In this document: positions 1 through 6,556 of the stretch, in pieces | How positions within the stretch are numbered: the first letter of the stretch is position 1 | How the letters are laid out: every line of letters begins with the position of its first letter | DNA from: Halorussus halophilus | Lineage (GTDB): Archaea > Halobacteriota > Halobacteria > Halobacteriales > Haladaptataceae | DNA length: 64,000 bases | Direction: 5' to 3' | NCBI RefSeq assembly: GCF_008831545.1 | Contig: NZ_CP044523.1 | Span: 930,001-994,000, forward strand | Translations under genes and position numbers: made by a program | The notes under the pieces: model-generated | Told to the model about the DNA's origin: nothing | Databases searched by the model: none | What the model saw: the letters and a program-made list of their open reading frames with translations, nothing else

Positions 1-268
1 CGAGACGGTGACGACCCATCCGGCGACGACCCGAACGATTCTGGACGAGGCTGAGAAGCGGGGCATCATCGACCGGGAGGACGGCATCATTCGACCCTCC
101 GGCGGAGGCTACGTGAGCTTCGAGAGCGAAATCGTAATCAAAGAAGGCGACTTCGACTGTCGGCGTTGCGGCGCGAGCATCTCCAAGGGTCACTTCATGA
201 AACTCGACGCGGGGGAGCATGGCCCGTTCGGGCCGGAGTGCATCCGGAAAGTGACTGGTCGAGACTGA
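1..268 (+). CDS. Small Cys-rich haloarchaeal protein, 3' part (DUF5830-like)
   Basis: The reading frame is open to the left edge, so the GTG at position 8 is probably internal and the gene starts outside the window. The visible 86 or so residues begin with a helical stretch (ATTRTILDEAEKRGII) and then carry a CRRCG pair followed about 25 residues later by a single Cys in a GPFGPEC motif, which looks like a small metal-binding or structural Cys cluster. From memory this matches the C-terminal part of the haloarchaeal DUF5830 family, whose members are about 115-120 residues long. No biochemical role is known to me. It is convergent with the next gene, stop to stop, 21 bases apart. Confidence 0.75.
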   Translation, partial: ETVTTHPATTRTILDEAEKRGIIDREDGIIRPSGGGYVSFESEIVIKEGDFDCRRCGASISKGHFMKLDAGEHGPFGPECIRKVTGRD

Positions 269-289
269 CTCGACGGCACTCGCTCGCTC

Positions 290-1483
290 TCAGCGGCCGC
301 GACTCAGTTCTTCGATGAGCGTCTCTATGGTGCGCTGTTGCTCTTCGAGCAGTTCGTTCTGGCGCTCGACCATCTCGGTGAGCGCGTCGAGTCGCTCTTC
401 GGTGTCCCCCTCACGGAGACTCGAACTCGCAGGTTCGAACCCGGACTCGGCGAAGCCACCGTCCGCGTCGGCACTTTCGGTGTTCTCCGCGCTCGACTCG
501 GTGACTGCCGCACTCCCTCCTTGCGCGACAGTTTCGGTCGTCTCCTCGGTCGCTTGCGCGTCTGACTGCTCGGCGTCGGAACTCGCCGTTGGGTCCGACT
601 CGTTCTCTCCGGCGTCAGTTTCGGGGCCGTCCGCGTCTGCGGCGAGCGGGTCCTCGTCGGCCGTCTCCTCGACGCGCTCACCGGTCGTTACGTCCGCGTC
701 GTCGTCGATTATCGCGCCGTTGTCGTCCAACTCTGGCGGATTCGCTTCGATGGGGTCTACGCCACCGCCCGCGAGCGGGTCGTTTTCGGAAGCCGGTTCG
801 TCGTCCGCGTCGGGGGTACCTTCGGCGTCGGCGTGTTCTTCTGCCTCGGCGTGCGCGCGGGCGAACTCCTCGTAGGAGGCGACGTCGTGATACGCGAGCA
901 GCGCGCGCTCGATGCGTTCCCGGACCTCGCGGGTCTGGTCGCTCGGGGTCTTGATACGCTGGGGCCGTCCGTCTGACTCGATGATAATCTGGGAGGAGAC
1001 GTTCCCCTCTTCGACTTCGAGGGCGGTCACGTCGGCGAACGGGAACTCCTCGAAGTCTTGGTCCCAGACGGCCGCGCCGACGTGTTTGACCACGCGGTCG
1101 CTCGTAATGACGAGCGTGAGTTCGCTGAACTGGTAGGTCTGCTTGACCGTCTCGTCGGGACCGGTCACGTCCGCGGCGTTCAGTACGCCAGCGAGTACCG
1201 GGTGGAGTGCTTCGTAGAGGCGGTTCGAGGGTATCTTGAATTTCTCGGTGCCCTCGATACCGTAGTCGAGGCTGACCGACGACTTGCGTCGGCCTTCCGA
1301 GATTTCGATGCGCTCTGCGCCGTGTGGGTACTCGTCTACGGACTCGTCGCTGAGGAGTCCGTCCGCACGGTAGATTAGCGTACGCGAGGGCGTCACGAAG
1401 AGGGCGTCTTCGCCCCCGAGTGAGACTTGGGCCGCGACCTGTTCGCCGTCGAGTCGGGACTGCACGATACCGGGAACGCTCAT
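290..1483 (-). CDS. Acidic haloarchaeal protein with C-terminal coiled coil (DUF7115-like)
   Basis: 397 residues. Residues 1-200 form a compact beta-rich region with two similar halves (each with a pattern like ALFVTPSRTLIYR and TLVITSDRVVKHV), reminiscent of repeated PH-like or bacterial-PH folds. Residues about 205-350 are a low-complexity, Asp/Glu/Ala-rich linker, and the last 40 residues are a predicted coiled coil (LDALTEMVERQNELLEEQQR) that could mediate oligomerisation. A TATA-like element lies about 28 bases upstream of ATG 1483, so the transcript is probably leaderless. The function is unknown. The DUF7115 match is from memory. Confidence 0.75.
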   Translation of the reverse strand: MSVPGIVQSRLDGEQVAAQVSLGGEDALFVTPSRTLIYRADGLLSDESVDEYPHGAERIEISEGRRKSSVSLDYGIEGTEKFKIPSNRLYEALHPVLAGVLNAADVTGPDETVKQTYQFSELTLVITSDRVVKHVGAAVWDQDFEEFPFADVTALEVEEGNVSSQIIIESDGRPQRIKTPSDQTREVRERIERALLAYHDVASYEEFARAHAEAEEHADAEGTPDADDEPASENDPLAGGGVDPIEANPPELDDNGAIIDDDADVTTGERVEETADEDPLAADADGPETDAGENESDPTASSDAEQSDAQATEETTETVAQGGSAAVTESSAENTESADADGGFAESGFEPASSSLREGDTEERLDALTEMVERQNELLEEQQRTIETLIEELSRGR

Positions 1484-1498
1484 GTGCAGGTATGTTTA

Positions 1499-1517
1499 GC
1501 CCCCCGTCATAAATCCG
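1499..1517 (-). promoter_or_regulatory. TATA element for the DUF7115-like gene
   Basis: On the minus strand the sequence gatttatgac is centred about 28 bases before the start codon at 1483, the distance expected for a leaderless haloarchaeal transcript. Confidence 0.4.
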
Positions 1518-1597
1518 CCGGGTGGCCGGTCGGCTACTGGTCACTTTATCGAGTAAAATCCCCGTGCGAAACGGTGCCGGAGCAGGCCGAGATGAGA

Positions 1598-1607
1598 ACT
1601 TTAAAGG
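1598..1607 (+). promoter_or_regulatory. TATA box of tRNA-Met
   Basis: The element ctttaaagg lies about 30 bases before the first base of the tRNA at 1633, the canonical archaeal TATA spacing. Confidence 0.6.
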
Positions 1608-1632
1608 CTACCACCTCCCTACCGAAAAGTGA

Positions 1633-1784
1633 GCCCGGGTGGCTTAGCTGGACATAGCGCCGCACTCATAGGGTTCTGAGATTCGGTGCGTTTCAGGCCT
1701 TGGAAGCCTCCCATGTCTACGAGGACCGCCGAGCCTCGTACCTGAGACATGCGGAGATCGAGGGTTCGGAGCCCTCCCCGGGCA
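1633..1784 (+). tRNA. Elongator tRNA-Met (CAU) with intron
   Basis: The acceptor arms GCCCGGG (1633-1639) and CCCGGGC (1777-1783) pair, with discriminator A at 1784. The anticodon stem is CCGCA (1660-1664) with TGCGG (1750-1754), the loop begins CTCATA with anticodon CAT at 1667-1669, and the T arm is GAGGG-TTCGGAG-CCCTC (1760-1776). An intron of about 78 bases (1671-1748) interrupts the loop after position 37, the usual site for haloarchaeal introns removed by the splicing endonuclease at a bulge-helix-bulge. The elongator tRNA-Met of Haloferax is also known to carry an intron of about this size. A TATA box sits 30 bases upstream. The tRNA does not encode CCA. Confidence 0.93.
1671..1748 (+). 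other. tRNA-Met intron
   Basis: About 78 bases lie between anticodon-loop position 37 (A1670) and position 38 (A1749). Removing them gives a standard 7-base anticodon loop CTCATAA closed by a 5-bp stem. The exact ends could shift by a base because the cut sites are inferred from the loop geometry only. Confidence 0.8.
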
Positions 1785-1785
1785 T
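1763..1785 (+). repeat. Attachment-site-like direct repeat, copy 1 (tRNA-Met 3' end)
   Basis: These 23 bases (T loop to acceptor end plus one base) recur exactly at 1918-1940. Duplication of a tRNA 3' end is the standard scar of integration by a tyrosine-recombinase element. Confidence 0.75.
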
Positions 1786-1917
1786 TTTCACATTCATCAC
1801 GAATCTCGTGTGAGTGATAACGCTGAAAAATGACCGCGAATAGGCGAAGAGCCCGTAGGTTCTCGGCGAACGGAGTGAGCCGAGAGCAGGAAAGGCGAGC
1901 GAAGCGAGTCTTTCCGT
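1786..1917. other. Remnant between tRNA-derived repeats, with hairpins
   Basis: This 132-bp stretch between the two tRNA-derived repeats contains no credible gene. It holds two hairpin-forming sequences: an interrupted pairing of tctcgg with ccgaga near 1860-1886, and one formed by ggaaag...ctttcc around 1889-1915 with a cgagcgaagcgag core typical of haloarchaeal intergenic repeats. It is best read as what is left after loss of an integrated element. Confidence 0.5.
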
Positions 1918-1940
1918 GGTTCGGAGCCCTCCCCGGGCAT
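1918..1940 (+). repeat. Attachment-site-like direct repeat, copy 2
   Basis: An exact 23-base copy of 1763-1785, starting GGTTCGGAG and ending CCGGGCAT, lies 155 bp downstream of the tRNA copy. It ends 31 bases from the stop codon of the phiH1-repressor-like gene. Confidence 0.75.
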
Positions 1941-1971
1941 CAATTTTCGATTCGTCGCTCGCTCCGTCGAG

Positions 1972-2235
1972 CTACTGCTCGCTCTCTCGTTCGAGCGTCT
2001 CCGGGTCTACCTCACCTGCGAGATACGCTCTGCCGACCGAGCTAATGGTGTAGATATCGCTCCCGAGGTGTTCGACTAGTCCGTACGCGGCGAGTTCTCG
2101 ACACCGCTGTTCGACCTGTTCGCGGCGCAAGGGCAACTGTGCGGCGACGCTGCTGAACGTGTCTTTACGCTCGTCGCGAAGCAGTGCGAGCAAGTGGTCG
2201 TCCACTGGCCGCATCCAGTCTGCTCGCCGTCGCAT
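1972..2235 (-). CDS. PhiH1 repressor-like winged-helix protein
   Basis: 87 residues. The start MRRRADWMRPVDDHLLALLRD followed by a helix-turn-helix (about residues 28-55, SSVAAQLPLRREQVEQRCREL) and a wing (LVEHLGSDIYTISSVGRAYL) matches the small ArsR/PhiH1-repressor-like wHTH proteins that are common in haloarchaeal viruses, plasmids and integrated elements. These bind DNA as repressors. Here it points towards the tRNA and ends just beyond the duplicated attachment site, so it may be the last gene left from the integrated element. Its target is not visible. Confidence 0.75.
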   Translation of the reverse strand: MRRRADWMRPVDDHLLALLRDERKDTFSSVAAQLPLRREQVEQRCRELAAYGLVEHLGSDIYTISSVGRAYLAGEVDPETLERESEQ

Positions 2236-2279
2236 ACGAACACGTGGGCGGGTGAGTACTCATGCTTTGCCCCAGCAGT

Positions 2280-2323
2280 TTTAGGTATACCAAAACAATT
2301 TTTCTTTAGAAGAAAACTTTTTC
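2280..2323 (+). promoter_or_regulatory. Promoter and palindromic operator candidate of the ZIP gene
   Basis: A near-perfect palindrome with core GGTATACC (2281-2294, TTAGGTATACCAAA) precedes an AT-rich stretch and a second small palindrome ttctttagaagaa (2302-2314). A TATA-like gaaaactttt is about 30 bases before the ATG at 2348. The palindrome layout resembles sites of DtxR/MntR-type metal regulators, which would suit a metal importer. That assignment is inference. Confidence 0.45.
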
Positions 2324-2347
2324 AGTCTCTCGTGCAAAGTTCGTCGT

Positions 2348-3148
2348 ATGGGCCTCCTCGCTAACTTGATGTTGGTCTTCGTCGCAGGGTTGATAACGGC
2401 CCTCGCAACCGGACTCGGGGCGCTTCCGTTCTTCGTAGTCAAGAGGGTGAGCGACCGATGGAACGTCGTCCTCTGGGGAATCGCGTCCGGAATCATGATT
2501 TCGGCGTCTGTCTTCGGACTCATCCTTGAGGGGTTAGCCGAGGGAACAGCCCTCCAAATCGGCGTCGGAATCGCCGCAGGCGTCGCGCTCGTGGTCGTCA
2601 GCCACCGCTTCATCAGCGACGCCGAAGTTGACCCGAAGGAGTACGAGCGCGCGGACTTCGACAAACTTCTGCTCATCCTCGGCGTCTTGACTATTCACAG
2701 TTTTCCGGAGGGCGTCGCAATCGGTGTCTCGTTCGCCGAGTTAGGCTTCGAGAACGCTGGGTTCCAGTTCCTCGGATTCGCTATCCCGATTCTGGCCGTG
2801 TTCATGACGATAGCTATCTCGATTCACAACGTTCCGGAGGGCGTCGCCATCTCCATCCCACTGCGGTCGCTGGGCGTCAGCGAGTGGCGGATGGTTGGCT
2901 GGGCCGTCTTTTCGAGTCTCCCACAACCACTCGGTGCAGTTTTGGCGTTCTACTTCGTCCGAATCGCTCGTGACTTGCTCCCTATCGGATTCGGGTTCGC
3001 CGCGGGCGCGATGATTTACCTCGTTCTCTCGGAGTTCGTCCCCGAGGCGCTCGAAGTCGGGCAGTCCCTACCCGGTGACGGCTACCGGGAACTCGCCGGG
3101 GGCATCGCCGCGGGGACACTGCTGATGGTCCCCCTCGCGTTCGTCTGA
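2348..3148 (+). CDS. ZIP family divalent metal transporter
   Basis: 266 residues with about eight hydrophobic segments. Segments in the middle carry the ZIP metal-site signatures: LTIHSFPEGVAIG (about residues 117-129) and ISIHNVPEGVAISIP (about 157-171), each giving His and Glu ligands in the H(S/N)xPEG motif. The family imports zinc, iron or manganese into the cytoplasm. The protein ends right after the last membrane segment, as is usual for ZIP proteins. It has its own promoter with a possible metal-responsive operator. Substrate specificity cannot be read from the sequence. Confidence 0.9.
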   Translation: MGLLANLMLVFVAGLITALATGLGALPFFVVKRVSDRWNVVLWGIASGIMISASVFGLILEGLAEGTALQIGVGIAAGVALVVVSHRFISDAEVDPKEYERADFDKLLLILGVLTIHSFPEGVAIGVSFAELGFENAGFQFLGFAIPILAVFMTIAISIHNVPEGVAISIPLRSLGVSEWRMVGWAVFSSLPQPLGAVLAFYFVRIARDLLPIGFGFAAGAMIYLVLSEFVPEALEVGQSLPGDGYRELAGGIAAGTLLMVPLAFV

Positions 3149-3239
3149 GTCTCAGGCAACGCCTGATTACCACCGAGCGCCGGATTTCAACGGTGCATTT
3201 CGGACTGCGTAAAATATCGGAGAAAAACGCTTAGAACCG

Positions 3240-3347
3240 GTTTTAAATTTTATAGAGCGTTCTGAACGTTTCGTGAAACGAACTCTTTACAGATGTTCAG
3301 AGTGAATTAAACTGAACTCTCGCTAACGCTCGTCCCCTTATATAGTC
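3240..3347 (+). promoter_or_regulatory. Inverted-repeat-rich promoter region
   Basis: The stretch contains cgttcTgaacg (3258-3268), cgtttc-GT-gaaacg (3267-3280), a distant tctgaac/gttcaga pair (3261 and 3295), and an AT-rich ttttaaattttatag at 3241. A clear TATA box (ttatatag) is at about 3338-3345, 45 bases before the ATG at 3389. Several overlapping dyads suggest a regulated promoter for the small membrane protein downstream. Confidence 0.4.
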
Positions 3348-3388
3348 CCCCGGGTCTAAGGAGTAGTCGAGGCCGAGGTGCCCTGAAG

Positions 3389-3685
3389 ATGAGTGAACCC
3401 ACCCTCCAAAACGAAAGCAATTCCGCCATCGGTTCCCCTGCTGACGCTGGTGAAGCGACCGCAGGGCGTCACAAACTCGCCGAACTGTTCGACCGCTACC
3501 ACGAACACACGCTCACGACGCCGGTCGAAGTCCTTGGCTTCTGGACCGCTGTCGCGCTCCCGTTCCTCTACGTTCCCCTCCTCGTGACGGGCATCGACGG
3601 CAACGGAGAACTCCTGACGTTCTTCGGTCTGCTCGTCCTCAATCTGGCGGCCCTGATGGCCGGTCACGGCCACAAGCGAGAGTAA
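3389..3685 (+). CDS. Small two-helix membrane protein, unknown
   Basis: 98 residues. The first 40 are polar and acidic, followed by two hydrophobic helices (about 50-68, LGFWTAVALPFLYVPLLVT, and 75-91, LLTFFGLLVLNLAALMA) and a short basic tail GHGHKRE. I do not recognise the family. A strong TATA box and dyad-rich upstream region support real expression. A short purine stretch (gaggtg near 3376) may serve as ribosome binding site because the predicted leader is about 20 bases. Confidence 0.6.
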   Translation: MSEPTLQNESNSAIGSPADAGEATAGRHKLAELFDRYHEHTLTTPVEVLGFWTAVALPFLYVPLLVTGIDGNGELLTFFGLLVLNLAALMAGHGHKRE

Positions 3686-3988
3686 CGCGCACGTCTCGAC
3701 AGCTATCGCACGTCCCCGCACGTCACGCCCTACGGCACGCTACTCTACGCGACTCCACGCGACACACCCAATCCGACCACACGTTCCGACGCACCTACTC
3801 CCCGCGCACACCATTCTCCACTACACTTCTTTCTCCCTCACTGAGCGCTTCTCTCGAACATTCCCTCTCGACCGCGCTTCTCTCGACCGATTCGGTCTCA
3901 CAGCTCTCGGCATGACTTTAGGCTACGACTATACCTACTCCATCCGTCGATGAACGCGCTTAACAGCTTGCTGTGACAAAACTAGCGT
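3686..3988. other. Gene-free, C-rich and G-poor stretch
   Basis: About 300 bases with no supportable gene. The plus strand is strikingly rich in C and poor in G up to about 3910 and contains a 13-base direct repeat gcgcttctctcga (3845-3857 and 3874-3886). The last 60 bases hold the promoter of the aldo/keto reductase (aacagcttgctgtgacaaaa). I see no hairpin or RNA fold that stands out. Confidence 0.5.
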
Positions 3989-4957
3989 ATGGATTTAGAC
4001 GCCGTGTCGCTCGGCCGAACTGGAACGAAGGTGAGCGAAATCGCGTTCGGGACGTGGCGCTTCGGCCGCGAAGACGACGAGGGAACCGTCGAAGTCGGTG
4101 AGAAGCAAGCACACGAACTGCTCGACGCCTACGCCGACGCGGGTGGGAACTTCATCGACACCGCCGACATGTACGGCGAAGGGCGCAGTGAGGAGTACAT
4201 CGGCAACTGGCTAGCAGACCGTGAGCGCGAAGACTTCGTCCTCGCTTCGAAGATTTACTGGCCGACTCGCGACGGCCCGAACGGTAGCGGTCTCTCGCGC
4301 AAACACCTCCGGAACAGTCTCGAAGAGATTCTCCATCGCCTCGGCACCGACTACATCGACCTACTCTACATCCACCGCTGGGACGACGAGACGCCCGCCG
4401 AGGAGTTCATGCGCACGCTCGACGAGTTCGTCCGCGACGGCAAGGTAAACTACCTCGGAGCCTCGACGCTCGAACCCAACGCGTGGAAGGTCGCCAAAGC
4501 CAACGAAATCGCGGACAAGCGCGGATACGAACCGTTCAAACTGGCACAGCCCCGCTACAACCTCGCCAACCGAGAAATCGAGGGCAACTATCTCGACATG
4601 TGTCGCGACTACGACGTGGGCGTCGTGCCGTGGAGTCCGCTCGCTGGTGGTTTCCTGACCGGCAAGTACAGTCGGGGCGAAGAACCACCGGAAGGCACTC
4701 GCGGCGCAACCGACGAGCAGTTCCGCGACTCGTATCTCACCGCGGAGAATTTCGACGTGCTGGAAACCGTCGAAACTGTCGCGGAGGAAGTCGGTTCGTC
4801 ACCTGCACAGGTCAGTCTCGCGTGGTTGACCCACCACGAACAAGTTTCGGCTCCTATCGTCGGGGCGCGAACGGTCGAACAGTTGAACGAGAATCTCGTG
4901 GCGACCGACATCGAACTGACCGACGAGCAGTTCGAGCGGTTGGCGACGGCGAAATAG
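3989..4957 (+). CDS. Aldo/keto reductase
   Basis: 322 residues, the normal size. The N-terminus (LGRTGTKVSEIAFGTWRFG) and the catalytic tetrad of the fold are visible: Asp and Tyr in FIDTADMYGEGRSEE (about 56-70), Lys in LASKIYWP (about 85) and His in LLYIHRWD (about 128). The C-terminal NADPH-binding segment includes SPLAGGFLTGKY and SAPIVGARTVEQLNENL. The family reduces aldehydes or ketones with NADPH in the cytoplasm. The sequence is closest in style to the YajO/Kv-beta-like branch. Substrate is unknown. It is convergent with the next small gene. Confidence 0.92.
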   Translation: MDLDAVSLGRTGTKVSEIAFGTWRFGREDDEGTVEVGEKQAHELLDAYADAGGNFIDTADMYGEGRSEEYIGNWLADREREDFVLASKIYWPTRDGPNGSGLSRKHLRNSLEEILHRLGTDYIDLLYIHRWDDETPAEEFMRTLDEFVRDGKVNYLGASTLEPNAWKVAKANEIADKRGYEPFKLAQPRYNLANREIEGNYLDMCRDYDVGVVPWSPLAGGFLTGKYSRGEEPPEGTRGATDEQFRDSYLTAENFDVLETVETVAEEVGSSPAQVSLAWLTHHEQVSAPIVGARTVEQLNENLVATDIELTDEQFERLATAK

Positions 4958-4990
4958 AATTTCCGTATCCACCCCTTTTCGAAGCTCGTC

Positions 4991-5179
4991 TCAGTCCCGA
5001 TACAGCGGCACCAGCAGTCCGAGCGCGAGTACCGAGACGACCGGGTGACTCAGCGACTCCACGCCGAAGAAGTACAGCGCGCTGTTGCACGCGACGATAG
5101 TCAGACCGACGACGAAGAGGAAGGTTGCAGTGTCGTCAAGATTCGAGAGGGAGAGGCGAGTCCGCGTTAGTCGGTCCAT
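4991..5179 (-). CDS. Small two-helix membrane protein, unknown
   Basis: 62 residues with an N-terminal polar segment (MDRLTRTRLSLSNLDD) and two hydrophobic helices (about 18-37, ATFLFVVGLTIVACNSALYFFG, and 45-59, HPVVSVLALGLLVPLY). It lies between the reductase and the EamA transporter, with 57 bases to the latter's stop. I do not recognise the family. The composition and membrane pattern argue for a real gene. Confidence 0.6.
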   Translation of the reverse strand: MDRLTRTRLSLSNLDDTATFLFVVGLTIVACNSALYFFGVESLSHPVVSVLALGLLVPLYRD

Positions 5180-5236
5180 CGAGATGCTCTGGTCACTACC
5201 TCTTAAAAGCCCTTGCGGCCTGCGGTGGAGCGGGAG

Positions 5237-6163
5237 TCACCGGTCACCGACGACTGCTCGGATTCTGGGCAGTTCGCGGGCTAAGGCGCGTCGTTTCAGC
5301 AGGCAGAAACCTGCGAAGATGACGAGGAAGCCAGTTCCCGTCGAAATCGTCACCGGTTCGCTCAAGAAGAACCACCCCGAGAGCGCGGCGAAGATGGGCG
5401 CGACGTAGGAGACGAGGTTGATTTCGATGGGACCCAGCTTTTCGAGCAGGTCGAAGTAGACGAGGAACCCGATTGCGCTGGCGGCTATCGAGAGGTACCC
5501 GAGCGCGAGGATGGCGTCCGGGGTCCACCGAATCGCGGCGATCGATTCGCTGGGTCGCGCGAAGCTCACGACGTGCATCAGTAGCGCGCCGAACACCATC
5601 GACCACGCCTCCATCGTCTCGATGGGCAGTTGGGCGTCGATGCGTCGCGTGAGAACGCTCCCGAGCGCGAACGATGCGGCGGCGGCGAACACGAGCAGTT
5701 GCCCGACCACGTCCTCGGTCAACAGGTTGTTGGGGTCCGGTTGGCTCAGCACGACGACGCCGACTAGTCCGAGGAGAAGTCCTGCGAGTCCGAGCGGCGT
5801 CAACCGCTCGCTCGGGAGGAACACTCGCGCGAAGCCAGTCGTCAGAATCGGACTCAAGCTGACGACGACTGCGGCGACGGCGCTCGTCGTGTACTGTTCG
5901 CCGACGAACAGGAAGGCGTGGTACGCGGCTATCATCAGCGTGGCACCCACAGCGATGAGTGCCCACTCGCCTCGGTTCCGCGGCCGCCAGTGGTCGGTTA
6001 CGTAGACGGCGTAGCCGAGCATGAGCAGTCCGGCGATGTCGTAGCGCACCGCCGCGAACAGCACGGGCGGGAAGTACGCCAACCCGGCTTTGATGGCCAT
6101 GAACGCCGACCCCCACACGGCGGCGAGCAACACGAACAGCGCGACGTTCCGATAGCTGGTCAC
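5237..6163 (-). CDS. DMT superfamily transporter (EamA/RhaT type)
   Basis: 308 residues with ten predicted membrane helices in two EamA repeats (about 8-140 and 155-290). The start MTSYRNVALFVLLAAVWGSAFMAIKAGL and the second-repeat ending LSGWFFLSEPVTISTGTGF with a Glu-Pro in the penultimate loop are typical of drug/metabolite exporters. It acts in the cytoplasmic membrane and probably exports amino acids or other metabolites. The substrate cannot be predicted. The next gene upstream on this strand is 78 bases away. Confidence 0.9.
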   Translation of the reverse strand: MTSYRNVALFVLLAAVWGSAFMAIKAGLAYFPPVLFAAVRYDIAGLLMLGYAVYVTDHWRPRNRGEWALIAVGATLMIAAYHAFLFVGEQYTTSAVAAVVVSLSPILTTGFARVFLPSERLTPLGLAGLLLGLVGVVVLSQPDPNNLLTEDVVGQLLVFAAAASFALGSVLTRRIDAQLPIETMEAWSMVFGALLMHVVSFARPSESIAAIRWTPDAILALGYLSIAASAIGFLVYFDLLEKLGPIEINLVSYVAPIFAALSGWFFLSEPVTISTGTGFLVIFAGFCLLKRRALARELPRIRAVVGDR

Positions 6164-6241
6164 TGCGGAGACTCGCCCTCGCGTGGGCCTGAAGGTTTCG
6201 AAAGCGGAAGGAACTGTTCGCGTTCAGTGATGGTCGTAGTA

Positions 6242-6556
6242 TCAGTCGCGGCCGTGACCGTGCCCGTCCTCGCGTGCCGCGTAGCCGGACAGGTCCTCGA
6301 ACGAGGTGCCGAACTGCTCCTCGAAGAGTGCGCGAGTGTCGGCTTCGATGTCTCGAACGTCCTCACCGACCGCGCCCTCGCTGGAGCGAACTGCCTCGTA
6401 CATTTGCTGGGTGCAGGCCATCATCGCTACGTCCGCGACCACGTCCGTCGGAGCGTCCTCTTCGGTGCCGATCAGGTCCACGAGCGCGGCGGGCAGTTCC
6501 AGTTCGGTGCTATCGCCCGCGCTCTCGATGGTGAACGTGACGGTTTCGCCGTTCAT
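6242..6556 (-). CDS. Conserved haloarchaeal protein (DUF7545-like)
   Basis: 104 residues from the ATG at 6556. The frame stays open further upstream, but that part lies inside the phosphatase gene and is not credible. The pattern TVTFTIESAGDSTELELPAALVDLIG followed by helices and a His-rich end (DGHGHGRD) resembles the DUF7545 family from memory. The ATG overlaps the phosphatase stop codon (ATGA), so translation is probably coupled. No function is known. The His-rich tail might bind metal, consistent with the metallophosphatase next to it, but this is only suggestive. Confidence 0.75.
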   Translation of the reverse strand: MNGETVTFTIESAGDSTELELPAALVDLIGTEEDAPTDVVADVAMMACTQQMYEAVRSSEGAVGEDVRDIEADTRALFEEQFGTSFEDLSGYAAREDGHGHGRD

